In this document: piece by piece, positions 42,951 to 52,301 of the stretch | How the letters are laid out: each line of letters begins with the position of its first letter | Numbering within the stretch: the stretch's first letter is position 1 | Origin: JAVBPE01 sp031549865 | GTDB taxonomy: Bacteria; Bacillota_I; Bacilli_A; Acholeplasmatales; Anaeroplasmataceae | Direction of reading: 5' to 3' | Assembly (NCBI GenBank): GCA_031549865.1 | Contig: JAVBPE010000014.1 | Span: 25,345 to 89,344, forward strand | DNA: 64,000 bases | Program-made: the position numbers and the translations under genes | Notes under the pieces: generated by a model | Seen by the model: the letters and a program-made list of their open reading frames with translations, nothing else | Database searches by the model: none | Told to the model about the DNA's origin: nothing

Positions 42951-44474
42951 TTATTTTTCGTTTTTATAATATTCTTTAATAGCAAATTCCAAATTTTTAA
43001 TTGATGAAACACTAACACTAAAGTTTTTAACGCCAATCGTCAATAATTCCTTTGTAACTGGAGCAATGGAAGCAAGCTCTCCGCAAATTGATAAACACTT
43101 ATCTTTCTTTTCACAAAGTTTTATTACATCCTTTAATTTAGCATATAAATCTTCAATATAAAATTGGTAATTTTGAATCTCATCTCTTAAAACATGATAT
43201 AATTGACAAGTTAAATCGTTAGTTCCAACAGAATAGAAATCTGCTTCATCAAATTCTTCTAAGTGCTCTAATGCTTCTTTTGTTTCTAGCATCATTCCAA
43301 TTTTCAAATCCTTAGTGTTATTAAGTTCTTTTTTTAATCTTAAAACCCAATTTTTTAGAAATTTGAATTCTTCAATAGTTTCAATCATCGGAAACATTAT
43401 ACGCATATTACCATAATCATTCGCTCTAATTAAAGCTCTAACTTGACTTTCAAATAAACTAGGATTTTGTGTATAGTTAGTAAATCCTTTTTTATTTAAT
43501 TGAATATAATCAAATTGTTTATCATCACCAATATCAAAAGTTCTAAAACAAATAAATCTATCTTGCATTAAACTAACTGCTTCATGATATATCTCATATT
43601 GTTCTTCTTCCGATAATGGTCGATCATAATTCATAAAAATAAATTCAGTTCGGTATAAGCCTATCGCATCAAATTTGTGGGAAATCACTTTTTTAATTTC
43701 TTTGTTTGAACTAACATTGGCCATCATTTTCAAACCATTATGTTCAATATGAATATGTGGAGTTTCAAGTTCTCTATTCATTCTTATATATTCATATTCT
43801 AAAATTGTAGTATCAGTTGGATCAACAATTGCCATCTTTTTTCGAGTATCAATCACTATTGATTCACCATTTTTAAAATCAACATTAGGTAATACAACAT
43901 AAGGAATTTCCCATGATTTGCATAGAATTGCCCCATGTGATGTATAACCACCTTTTTTTGTTATTACACCTTCTAGATTGTCTTTAACATCTACAAGTAA
44001 TGAAGGTAATAATTCATCGACAACTAAAATTATATTTTTACGATTTTTATAATCGTTTATTTGATTTGACATATTTTTTAAAACACGCATTTTAATATCC
44101 ATAAAATCAAAATAACGATCTTTTAAATATGCGCTTCTTGCATCTTTTATTTCATTAATATAAACATCCATAATTAGCGAAAAAGCTTTTCTAGCCGTAT
44201 AGAATTCTTTTATTTTGTTAATTACTTCATCACTTAATTTTTTATCTTCTAATAGCATTTTATGCACTTCAATAAAGTTTTCATCAATATGTAAATCAGT
44301 TTTATTTAAGTGTGTTAATTGTTCAATAGAGCGTTTTATGGCTTTATTAAAAGCATTAATTTCTTTTGGAATATTTATATTTTCATTTTCATTATCGTCT
44401 TCTTTATTATGAATAACTAAAGCATTACCTATAGCAATTCCTTCAGAAATGACATCAACTAAATACTCTCTCAT
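42951..44474 (-). CDS. divergent PEP-protein phosphotransferase (enzyme I-like)
   Basis: 507 residues from the ATG at 44474 with AAGGAG eight bases upstream; a GTG three codons earlier is rejected. Phospho-histidine H180 lies in KKGGYTSHGAI, the catalytic Cys near residue 462 in LSICGELAS, with RTEFIFM and RTFDIGDDK as PEP-barrel motifs. It is about 65 residues shorter than usual enzyme I. In the barrel, after NPSL, the usual 'GWRAIRIAMDRREI' stretch including a PEP-binding Arg is missing. It may be a specialised paralogue or PtsP-like. No HPr or permease genes are near. It overlaps the M28 peptidase gene by 20 bp. Confidence 0.8.
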   Translation of the reverse strand: MREYLVDVISEGIAIGNALVIHNKEDDNENENINIPKEINAFNKAIKRSIEQLTHLNKTDLHIDENFIEVHKMLLEDKKLSDEVINKIKEFYTARKAFSLIMDVYINEIKDARSAYLKDRYFDFMDIKMRVLKNMSNQINDYKNRKNIILVVDELLPSLLVDVKDNLEGVITKKGGYTSHGAILCKSWEIPYVVLPNVDFKNGESIVIDTRKKMAIVDPTDTTILEYEYIRMNRELETPHIHIEHNGLKMMANVSSNKEIKKVISHKFDAIGLYRTEFIFMNYDRPLSEEEQYEIYHEAVSLMQDRFICFRTFDIGDDKQFDYIQLNKKGFTNYTQNPSLFESQVRALIRANDYGNMRIMFPMIETIEEFKFLKNWVLRLKKELNNTKDLKIGMMLETKEALEHLEEFDEADFYSVGTNDLTCQLYHVLRDEIQNYQFYIEDLYAKLKDVIKLCEKKDKCLSICGELASIAPVTKELLTIGVKNFSVSVSSIKNLEFAIKEYYKNEK

Positions 44475-45417
44475 TTTCCACACTCCTTTTCAAATAATTA
44501 ATAATCCCATCTTTTAAGTCTATTATATTATTTATATCAAATTTTGTATCAAAATTTGTATGAATTCTTGCAAAATAATAGCCTACTAAAAAATTTCGAT
44601 GACAACTACATATCCCCATTCCCTTTATAAAGCCAACTTGATCAGAAGGATATAAAGCTCTACTTTTAGAACGCAGAATTACCTTTCTATTATTAACACT
44701 AAAAGCTTTTTCAATATATGAAATCTCTTGTTTTGTGTATTTATTATATACAAATACAAATGTTTCTCCATCAGCAACACAGTCAAAATTAAAAAGCATC
44801 TTTCTTTTAAAAACATCTTTGTATCTTTTTAAAAATGCCCTTGAACCTAAAAGACCTAACTCTTCATGATCAAAAAATACAACACAAATTTTATCTTTTT
44901 CTTCTGCATTTAAAGAAAGCAACGTTTCTATTAAGGTAATAACACCTGAAGTATTATCATTATAATTATTTTTATTCGCAAAACCAACCATAATAAGTAG
45001 ACAAGAAATAGCCGAAGAAATACCAAAAACCATTAAGGCAATTGAATATTCAAGTCCTGGAATCTCCATTGGAATTAATAAAACCAATAACCCTAATATA
45101 GCCGGAATTAATAGAATTCCTAAAGCTAAAATAAGTTGATATAGTAGAAAAAAGAATAAGTTAAGTGGAGTTGCTAAATTTGGAAAAAAACCTAAAGTTG
45201 CAGGAGTATCATAATGAGCAGAAATAACAAATTTTGCAGAATAAGGGTTACCAATAATAATGTTTCTAGATTTGAAACCTGTCTTTTCATGTTGAATAAC
45301 AGGATCAAAACCATTTGCCTTTAATCCATTACATAGTTCGTTTATAAAAGCCGTCTTCTGATTATATTTTTTTCTTATCATATGATTCTTTAATACACTC
45401 TCGCTTAAATTTGTCAT
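44455..45417 (-). CDS. M28-family metallopeptidase with internal membrane spans
   Basis: 320 residues. Metal ligands appear as AHYDTPA (about residue 76), NYNDNTSGV (about 160), FDHEELGLLGS (about 187) and a later Asp in FDCVADG. Between the first two, three hydrophobic spans (about 90-150) interrupt the peptidase fold, placing the active site at the membrane. An amino- or carboxypeptidase-like activity is expected from the family; the substrate is unknown. Co-transcribed with the enzyme I-like gene. Confidence 0.75.
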   Translation of the reverse strand: MTNLSESVLKNHMIRKKYNQKTAFINELCNGLKANGFDPVIQHEKTGFKSRNIIIGNPYSAKFVISAHYDTPATLGFFPNLATPLNLFFFLLYQLILALGILLIPAILGLLVLLIPMEIPGLEYSIALMVFGISSAISCLLIMVGFANKNNYNDNTSGVITLIETLLSLNAEEKDKICVVFFDHEELGLLGSRAFLKRYKDVFKRKMLFNFDCVADGETFVFVYNKYTKQEISYIEKAFSVNNRKVILRSKSRALYPSDQVGFIKGMGICSCHRNFLVGYYFARIHTNFDTKFDINNIIDLKDGIINYLKRSVENERVFS

Positions 45418-45514
45418 AATTTTCCCTCTTTAAATATTATAACCCAAAAATGTAAATTGTTAAAGATAAAATGTCTTATTTTAAAGTTTTATGAATTAAA
45501 TGTATCCATAAAAT

Positions 45515-45546
45515 AAAAAAAGACTGTTCAAAATCAATCTTTTTTT
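45515..45546 (-). terminator. terminator overlapping the luxS end
   Basis: Nine-bp stem AAAAAAAGA/TCTTTTTTT (45515-45523 with 45538-45546). On the minus strand it continues into TTTATTTT. The luxS TGA lies in the loop. Confidence 0.6.
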
Positions 45547-45977
45547 AAAACTTTTATATATTTTTTAGCATAAAATTTTGCCATATCTAAGTTTAAATCT
45601 AAATAATTTCCACATTCAACACTACTAGCACCCGGAATAACTCCCATATAATCATTAATAAATTTAAAGCATTCTATTATTTTATCAATAATATCAGTTA
45701 CTAACATCCTACCTTTAACTATTAAATAAAAACCTGTTCTACATCCCATTGGCCCAAAATACATAGTTATATCAGAATGGTATGTTCTAAAGTAAGTCGC
45801 ACCCAAATGCTCAATCGTATGCATTACAGATGTATCCATTACTGGTTCAAAATTTGGTCTAGTAACCCTCAAGTCAAAAGTAGTAAATGTGAAGCCTTCT
45901 AAAGTATCTATTCTAGAAACATATAAACCTGGAAGCAATGTTAGATGATTAACTTTAAAGCTATCAATTTTTTCCAT
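45534..45977 (-). CDS. luxS: S-ribosylhomocysteine lyase (AI-2 synthase)
   Basis: 147 residues from the second of two adjacent ATGs, which has GAGG at better spacing. Zinc ligands H53 and H57 (HTIEH) and C122 (ECGNY); catalytic C79 in GPMGCRTGFYL. It splits S-ribosylhomocysteine into homocysteine and DPD, the AI-2 precursor. It is the last gene of metF-activation-metH-luxS and overlaps metH by 14 bp, so the homocysteine formed is next to its methylating enzyme. The preceding nucleosidase (Pfs) is not in the window. Confidence 0.95.
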   Translation of the reverse strand: MEKIDSFKVNHLTLLPGLYVSRIDTLEGFTFTTFDLRVTRPNFEPVMDTSVMHTIEHLGATYFRTYHSDITMYFGPMGCRTGFYLIVKGRMLVTDIIDKIIECFKFINDYMGVIPGASSVECGNYLDLNLDMAKFYAKKYIKVLKKD

Positions 45978-48315
45978 CATTAACCTCTATAATACTATTT
46001 AAAATATTTACAAATTCCAATGCATCTTTAGAGTAATAATCTGCATTTATTTCTTTGCTAATGTCCTTAGTTAAAACTGCTCCCCCAACAAATATCGGAG
46101 ATATACATTTGTTTTGTTTCAAAAACTTAATCGTTTCTTCCATTGATAAAACAGTTGTAGTCATTAATGCACTAAGACCTATTGCATTTGGTTTATATTT
46201 CAAATAAGCCTCCAAAATAGTCTCTTTAGAAACATCTTTACCTAAATCAATAACTTTATAACTATAACTTTCCAATATGACTTTAATAATATTTTTCCCA
46301 ATATCATGAATATCACCTTTTACAGTTGCCATGATTATTGTACCTTTATAATTATCAGATTTAGGAAATTTATCACTTATAACTTTGAAGGCCTCCTTAA
46401 CAGCTTCAGCTCCCATCATTAATTGTGGTAAGAATATCTTGCCTTTATCGTAGTTTTCTCCTATTTCATTTAAAGTAGGAATTAAGACATCATTAATTAC
46501 ATTTATAGCATCTAAATTTTCTAATAATTCTTTTGTTTTAATTGAAACTTCTTGCTTTAGCCCCATTTTTATTAATTGTGGTAAATCTAAAGAATTACTC
46601 ATATTATTTTTAGTATCAACATTTGAATTTACCTTAGAAATATAATCAACAAAATTAACATCAATATTATTTAAAGCCTTATAAGCTAAGATGACTTCAA
46701 TCATTTCTTCTTCGCATGGATTAATTATTGGCATATTTAAACCATTATGCATTGCAAGAGTTAAAAATGTTTTATTTAATAGCAATCTATTTGGTAATCC
46801 AAATGATACATTTGATACACCTAAAGTTGTTTTAACATTAAGTTCGCTTGTTACTAAATTTAAAGCTTTAATAGTTTCCTTAACTAACTCTTGTTCTGCT
46901 GAGGCAGTCAAAGTCAAGGTATCAATTATTATTTTATTTTTATTTATGCCATATTTCTTTGCATGTTCAACAATTCTTTTAGCAATTAAAAAACGTTCAA
47001 TAGCTGTTTTAGGGACCCCGCTATTATCAAGTGTCAGTCCAATTACTAAACATCCATATTTCTTCGCAACTGGAAATATTTTATCCATAACTTCATAATC
47101 ACCATTAACAGAATTTATAATAGGAATCCCATTATATATTCTTGCAGCATTTTCAATTGCAAAAATATTAGAACTATCAATAACAAGGGGAGCTTTAATA
47201 ACTTCTTGAAGTTTAGTAATAACATTCTTCATTACTTTAACTTCATCAATTTTTGGAACACCAACATTAACATCTAAAATATCTGATGTTTTTTCTTGTT
47301 TTATAGCTTCTAAAATTAAATAATCGTAATCTTCATTTATTAATGCTTCTTTAATTTTCTTTTTACCTGTTGGATTTAGGCGTTCTCCACATACAACAAC
47401 ATCTTTTATATCAACTAAATTTGAGGAACTTGTAGCAACAGTATAATAAGGATTATTTAATTCTTTTACTCTACTATCTTTATATTTAGAAATTCTTTTT
47501 ATAAATTCTGGGTTTGTCCCGCAACATCCACCAACTATGCTTACACCCATATTAATGAATTTCTTAATATAAAAATCATATTCTTCAATTGGAAGCAAAT
47601 ACATAGTCTTTCCATCAATAATTGTTGGAAGTCCGCGGTTTGGTTGAATCATAACTGGAGTATGCGTATAATCTAAAATCTCTTTTATAATAGGCTCTAA
47701 ATCTTTTGGGCCAAGAGAACAATTTACACCTAAAGCATCAACATTTAATCCTTCTAACACTTCAACCATTATTCTAGGTGTTGTTCCAGATAACGTTCTT
47801 TTTGTTTCATCAAAAGTCATAAGGGCAAAAACTGGTTTAGCTGTATTTTCTTTTACAGCAAGAACTGCAGCTTTAAGCTCATAAATATCACTAAACGTTT
47901 CCAATATAAAACCATCAACATAAGGAGAGGCAATATCTATTACCTCTTTAAACGCATTATAAGCATCCTCAAACGTTAAAGTGCCTACTGGCGCCATTAA
48001 TTTACCTAAAGGTCCCATATCAAAAAATATTAATTCTTTTTTTGCATATTCTTTTGCATTATTAATAGCTGCCATTACTAATTCATTTAAGCAGTATTTT
48101 GAATCTTTAAATTTATAAGGATTAATTCCAAAAGAATTAGTTGATAAAAAATCAGCACCAGCATCAATATATGATTTATGAATATTTTTAATTATTTGGG
48201 GGTTTTCTATATTTATTTCTTCTGGATTCTTTCCTAATTCCAAATTATATTTTTGGAGTTCAGTCCCAAAGGCCCCATCAAATATCATTATTTTTTTACC
48301 TAGTTTTTGTAGCAT
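45964..48315 (-). CDS. metH: cobalamin-dependent methionine synthase, without activation domain
   Basis: 783 residues. Domain order: homocysteine-binding (1-290; zinc cysteines near 198 in NCSLG and 263-264 in GGCCGTNP), folate-binding (about 305-560; GERLNPTGKKK), cap (about 575-650) and B12-binding (about 650-783; GDIHDIGKN near 668, where His is the lower cobalt ligand). The C-terminal reactivation domain of long MetH is absent and is encoded separately by the gene just upstream, which it overlaps by 16 bp. It transfers the methyl of 5-methyl-THF to homocysteine. Confidence 0.93.
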   Translation of the reverse strand: MLQKLGKKIMIFDGAFGTELQKYNLELGKNPEEINIENPQIIKNIHKSYIDAGADFLSTNSFGINPYKFKDSKYCLNELVMAAINNAKEYAKKELIFFDMGPLGKLMAPVGTLTFEDAYNAFKEVIDIASPYVDGFILETFSDIYELKAAVLAVKENTAKPVFALMTFDETKRTLSGTTPRIMVEVLEGLNVDALGVNCSLGPKDLEPIIKEILDYTHTPVMIQPNRGLPTIIDGKTMYLLPIEEYDFYIKKFINMGVSIVGGCCGTNPEFIKRISKYKDSRVKELNNPYYTVATSSSNLVDIKDVVVCGERLNPTGKKKIKEALINEDYDYLILEAIKQEKTSDILDVNVGVPKIDEVKVMKNVITKLQEVIKAPLVIDSSNIFAIENAARIYNGIPIINSVNGDYEVMDKIFPVAKKYGCLVIGLTLDNSGVPKTAIERFLIAKRIVEHAKKYGINKNKIIIDTLTLTASAEQELVKETIKALNLVTSELNVKTTLGVSNVSFGLPNRLLLNKTFLTLAMHNGLNMPIINPCEEEMIEVILAYKALNNIDVNFVDYISKVNSNVDTKNNMSNSLDLPQLIKMGLKQEVSIKTKELLENLDAINVINDVLIPTLNEIGENYDKGKIFLPQLMMGAEAVKEAFKVISDKFPKSDNYKGTIIMATVKGDIHDIGKNIIKVILESYSYKVIDLGKDVSKETILEAYLKYKPNAIGLSALMTTTVLSMEETIKFLKQNKCISPIFVGGAVLTKDISKEINADYYSKDALEFVNILNSIIEVNDGKN

Positions 48316-48902
48316 GGGCTTCCTCCTTTTAGGAATTTACAATCCTTGTTCATAATACAATTTTTACAATTTTTTTCTTTATTTGTCCCAACCGCAATAA
48401 TTCCAACCATAGATTTTTGTGGAATTATTAAATTAGTATCTAATATTTCAATTCCAATCTTTTTGTTTGCATCCAATATTTTAGCAATTTTTTTATTATC
48501 ATCTAAATTAGTGTCACTATAGCCTGGGCAAAATCTATAACTAAGATTTTTGTATTTTAAATTCTTTTCAAAATCATCAGCCATATATTCTAGCCTTGCA
48601 CTAGCTACTGCATCCATAATAACAGCTTTAGTTGGATCATTAAACATATAGTATTTAATTTTTTTATCAATCTCAGACCCAAGCGTTGTAGCACATAAAA
48701 GATAAGAGTTTGAACCCTTTAGATAATCTAGATATACCTGATTTTCATTTAAAAAAGGCATCACTTCTTTAAATTCTAAATAAGTATATTTAAAATTCGC
48801 TAACTGGATAACCTCTTTAATAATATCATCAATTAATTTATCAATTACCTCATCATATTTAAAATTTTTATATCCTAAATATTTTAAAATCAGATTTTTC
48901 AT
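48300..48902 (-). CDS. free-standing methionine synthase activation subunit
   Basis: 200 residues resembling the activation (SAM-binding) domain of MetH: LSYRFCPGYSDTNLDD matches the RxxPGYgd SAM site, followed by LIIPQKSMVGIIAVG and a cysteine-rich end (CKNCIMNKDCKFLKGGSPCY). It would reductively methylate the inactive cob(II)alamin of the separate MetH. It lies between metF (4 bp overlap) and metH (16 bp overlap), so the split enzyme is co-translated. The extra Cys cluster could hold a metal or Fe-S centre. Confidence 0.88.
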   Translation of the reverse strand: MKNLILKYLGYKNFKYDEVIDKLIDDIIKEVIQLANFKYTYLEFKEVMPFLNENQVYLDYLKGSNSYLLCATTLGSEIDKKIKYYMFNDPTKAVIMDAVASARLEYMADDFEKNLKYKNLSYRFCPGYSDTNLDDNKKIAKILDANKKIGIEILDTNLIIPQKSMVGIIAVGTNKEKNCKNCIMNKDCKFLKGGSPCYKN

Positions 48903-49780
48903 TGCATTACCTTTGCTAAAACATGACTTATTCCATTTATAATCTCTTCTGCAACAACTGCATTATTCATAACATATAAATGAATTCCATCAACATCATT
49001 TGCTAATAAATCAATTATTTGTGTAATAGAATAGTTAATTCCAATTTGACGCATTGCTTCTTTATCATTTTGGAAACGTTCAATCATTGTTCTAAGTGAT
49101 AATGGAATTGAACACCCAGTCATTTTAATAGTATTTAAAATTTGTTTAGAGTTTACTAAAGGCATGATTCCAGGAATAATTGGAATAGTTATTCCCATTT
49201 TCCTTGCCTCTCTAAGTAATCGGTAAAAATAATCATTATCAAAGAAAATTTGAGTTATAAAAAATGAAGCCCCCATATCTTGTTTAATTTTTAGATTTAG
49301 TAAATCTTCATATAAACTATTGCATTCATTATGGCCTTCTGGATAACAAGCCCCCGCTAAACAAAAATCATAATCTTTATTTTTAATGTAAGTTAAAAGA
49401 TCTGAAGCATGATTAAAATACTTTAAATACTCGATATTTGAATCTAAGGGTTTATCGCCTCTTAAAGCCAAAATGTTGTCTAGCTTATTTTCATTTAATA
49501 AATTTAAAATATTATCAATATCTAAAAAACTAGATGGTCCACCAGTTAAATGTGCTAATGCTTCAATATTAGCTTTATTCTTAATATAGCTTGCAATTTC
49601 AACGGTGTTTTTTGTATTATTACCAAGTGCTCCATAAGTAACACTCATAAAATCTGGTTTTAAAAGAGCCAATCGATCTATTGTTTTAAATATTTGATCA
49701 ATATCTTTTGAGTCCTTTTTTGGCGGATAAATCTCAAACGATAAAGTTTTCTTTTTTTGTAAAATATCACTTATTTTCAT
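48899..49780 (-). CDS. metF: methylenetetrahydrofolate reductase
   Basis: 293 residues. LSFEIYPPKKD at the N-terminus with the catalytic Glu, MSVTYGALG, LRGDKPLD, and FFITQIFFDNDYFYRLL are characteristic of the TIM-barrel flavoprotein. It reduces methylene-THF to methyl-THF, the substrate of the downstream MetH. First gene of metF-activation-metH-luxS. No SAM riboswitch is seen in the ~110 bp before it. Confidence 0.94.
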   Translation of the reverse strand: MKISDILQKKKTLSFEIYPPKKDSKDIDQIFKTIDRLALLKPDFMSVTYGALGNNTKNTVEIASYIKNKANIEALAHLTGGPSSFLDIDNILNLLNENKLDNILALRGDKPLDSNIEYLKYFNHASDLLTYIKNKDYDFCLAGACYPEGHNECNSLYEDLLNLKIKQDMGASFFITQIFFDNDYFYRLLREARKMGITIPIIPGIMPLVNSKQILNTIKMTGCSIPLSLRTMIERFQNDKEAMRQIGINYSITQIIDLLANDVDGIHLYVMNNAVVAEEIINGISHVLAKVMQ

Positions 49781-49900
49781 GACTGCCTCCTAAAAAACAT
49801 ATAAACAATTTTAACATTTATAATACTTAAAAGCAATAATAAGAATTCATTTATACTTATCATTTACTTTATTTTGTTAAAGCTAATTTTAATAAGAAAA

Positions 49901-49928
49901 CAGACATCTGTTAATTTATAGATGTCTG
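49901..49928 (-). terminator. terminator after metY
   Basis: Nine-bp stem CAGACATCT/AGATGTCTG. On the minus strand it is followed by TTTTCTTATT. 14 bp past the metY stop. Confidence 0.7.
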
Positions 49929-49941
49929 CTAAAAACTTAAA

Positions 49942-51210
49942 TCATATATTTTTAAATGCATTATCTAAATCTTCAATAATGTCATTATAATTTTCTAACC
50001 CAATTGATAAACGGATAGTAACGTCACTAATCCCTGTATTTAATAATTCTTCTTTACTTAATTGAGAATGTGTTGTACTTGCTGGATGGACTACTAATGA
50101 TTTGGCATCCGCAACATTTGCAAGATTAGAAAATAATTTTAAATTATTAACAAAATTTATAGCATCTTCCTTTGTTCCATTAATTTCAAAAGTGAAAATA
50201 GAACCATGATATTTACCAAAATATTTATTAGCTAGTACATGATATTTATTATCTTTTAAACTAGAGTGATTAACTATTTTCACTTTATTTTGTTTTGATA
50301 AATATTCTAACACTTTTAATGTATTTTCGTTATGGCGTTCGACTCTTAATGATAATGTTTCTAAACCTTGTAATAATAAAAATGAATTAAATGGAGAAAT
50401 GCATGCCCCAGTATCACGAAGTAGTGTAACACGTGCTTTAAAAATATAGGCAAGATTCCCAAAAGTTTTTGTATATTCTAATCCATGATAGCTTTGATCA
50501 GGAAGTACTAAATGAGGAAATTTATTGCTTTTTTCCCAATCAAATTTTCCACTATCAATAATAACTCCTCCGATAGTTGTTCCATGTCCGCCAATAAATT
50601 TAGTTGCGGAATGAATAACTATATCTGCTCCATGTTCAATAGGTCTAAACAAATATGGAGAGGCAAATGTATTATCAATAATAACAGGAATATTGTTAGA
50701 ATGTGCTATTTTTGCTACTTCATTTAAATCACTAACATTGCCTTTTGGATTTCCAATAGTTTCTAAATATAATGCTTTAGTGTTTTCATCAATTGCATTT
50801 TTAATAGCTGTTAAATCATCAAAATCAATAAATTTAGTAGTAATACCATAGTTAGGCAATGTATGGGCAAATAAATTATAAGTCCCACCGTATAATGAAT
50901 TTGATGCTACTATATTATCTCCTGCTTTTAAAATATTTAAAATTGCATAGGTTATTGCAGCACTTCCAGAAGCAACAGCTAAAGCCCCAACGCCTCCTTC
51001 TAATGCTGCCATTCTTTTTTCAAAAACATCAGTTGTTGGATTTGTAATTCTAGTATATATATTTCCAAATTTATTTAAAGCAAATAAATCTGCACCATCT
51101 TTTGCATCTGTAAAATTATATGATGTTGTTTGATATATTGGTACTGCTCTTGAGTGTGTTACATCATCAACAACTTGGCCTGCATGGATTTGTAATGTTT
51201 CAAATTTCAT
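49942..51210 (-). CDS. metY: O-acetylhomoserine sulfhydrylase-type PLP enzyme
   Basis: 422 residues from the ATG at 51210 (MKFETLQIHAGQVVDD) with AGGAG seven bases upstream; sixteen in-frame codons further up are not family-like. PLP lysine K204 in HSATKFIGGHG, cofactor motifs SGSAAITYAI and NSLYGGTYNLF. Among the Cys/Met PLP family the length and QTTSYNFTDAKDGADLFAL favour O-acetylhomoserine sulfhydrylase, which makes homocysteine from sulfide; cystathionine synthase is less likely. 10 bp after cysK. Confidence 0.88.
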   Translation of the reverse strand: MKFETLQIHAGQVVDDVTHSRAVPIYQTTSYNFTDAKDGADLFALNKFGNIYTRITNPTTDVFEKRMAALEGGVGALAVASGSAAITYAILNILKAGDNIVASNSLYGGTYNLFAHTLPNYGITTKFIDFDDLTAIKNAIDENTKALYLETIGNPKGNVSDLNEVAKIAHSNNIPVIIDNTFASPYLFRPIEHGADIVIHSATKFIGGHGTTIGGVIIDSGKFDWEKSNKFPHLVLPDQSYHGLEYTKTFGNLAYIFKARVTLLRDTGACISPFNSFLLLQGLETLSLRVERHNENTLKVLEYLSKQNKVKIVNHSSLKDNKYHVLANKYFGKYHGSIFTFEINGTKEDAINFVNNLKLFSNLANVADAKSLVVHPASTTHSQLSKEELLNTGISDVTIRLSIGLENYNDIIEDLDNAFKNI

Positions 51211-51220
51211 AAAATTTCTC

Positions 51221-52144
51221 CTATATTTCATATAATGTAGTAGATAAATATCTTTCACCAGTATCTGGTAATATTACCACTATCTTTTTATTTTCAACTT
51301 CTTTTGCGAGTTTTATCGCAGCACTTAAAGCAGCCCCTGATGATATACCCACCAATACTCCTTCGGTTTTAGCAAGCAATCTTGCACCACTAAATGCTTC
51401 TTCATTTTCGATTGTTATTATTTCGTCAATTAAATCCACATTTAATGTTTTAGGAATAAAACCTGCCCCAATTCCTTGTATTTTATGTGGCCCTGCATAG
51501 CCTTTAGAGATAACTGGAGAATCGGTTGGTTCTACACCGATTATTTTTATTTCTTTTTTCTTATCTTTTAACACTTTAGCAACACCGCTTATTGTCCCTC
51601 CTGTGCCAATCCCTGCAATAAAATAATCAAAATCAAGATTTGTATCATTTATAATTTCTACTGCAGTAGTACGTTCATGAACCAAAGGATTTGCTTCATT
51701 TTCAAATTGCTTTAAACTATAATAATTTGAATTATTATTTACTAGTTCTTCTACTTTACTGATAGCCCCCTTCATTCCTTTTGAACCTTCAGTTAAAACA
51801 ATTTTAGCACCAAACGCACTAATCAATTTTCTTCGTTCAATAGTCATTGTTTCAGGCATTACTATAATAAGTTTTAATCCTAAAGATGCACTTATATACG
51901 CTAATGCGATTCCTGTATTTCCGCTTGTTGCCTCTACTAGCGTTGTATCTTCATTTATTAATCCTTTTTTTAAAGCATCACTAATTAACGATAACCCGAT
52001 TCTATCTTTAACTGAACTCATTGGATTAAAGCTCTCTATTTTAACTATTATATCCGACTTTAAATTTAACTCTTTTTTTAAATTATTTAATTTAAGCATT
52101 GGAGTATTACCGATTAATTCTCTTATATTATTTTTTATGCTCAT
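51221..52144 (-). CDS. cysK: cysteine synthase (O-acetylserine sulfhydrylase)
   Basis: 307 residues from the ATG at 52144, which has GAGGGGGG seven bases upstream; six codons further up lie in that site. PLP lysine K46 in NPMSSVKDRIG, substrate loop TSGNTGIALAY, and GTGGTISGVAKVLK phosphate cup. It makes cysteine from O-acetylserine and sulfide. Operon with metY, so both sulfide-assimilating routes are expressed together. Confidence 0.94.
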   Translation of the reverse strand: MSIKNNIRELIGNTPMLKLNNLKKELNLKSDIIVKIESFNPMSSVKDRIGLSLISDALKKGLINEDTTLVEATSGNTGIALAYISASLGLKLIIVMPETMTIERRKLISAFGAKIVLTEGSKGMKGAISKVEELVNNNSNYYSLKQFENEANPLVHERTTAVEIINDTNLDFDYFIAGIGTGGTISGVAKVLKDKKKEIKIIGVEPTDSPVISKGYAGPHKIQGIGAGFIPKTLNVDLIDEIITIENEEAFSGARLLAKTEGVLVGISSGAALSAAIKLAKEVENKKIVVILPDTGERYLSTTLYEI

Positions 52145-52245
52145 ATTATTTCCCCCCCTCATATCATACTATTCATATATGATTTATATGATAATATCAT
52201 TGTTTTTTTAATAAGTCAATAATTATTTCAATGATTTTAATAGAA

Positions 52246-52273
52246 AAAACCTTGAATATTTTCTCAAGGTTTT
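52246..52273 (-). terminator. terminator after the large lipoprotein gene
   Basis: Ten-bp stem AAAACCTTGA/TCAAGGTTTT. On the minus strand it is followed by TTCTATTAAAAT. 28 bp past the stop. Confidence 0.65.
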
Positions 52274-52301
52274 AAATGTATAAACAATTAAATTTATTTT
52301 A

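Noticed and set aside
49781..49941. SAM riboswitch or T-box before metF
   Set aside because: Only ~110 bp of AT-rich sequence and the metY-proximal terminator; no k-turn, no T-box sequence.
52145..52243. CymR- or S-box-type control region before cysK
   Set aside because: Some AT-rich dyads (ATCATAT/ATATGAT) but none fits a known box; too weak to call.
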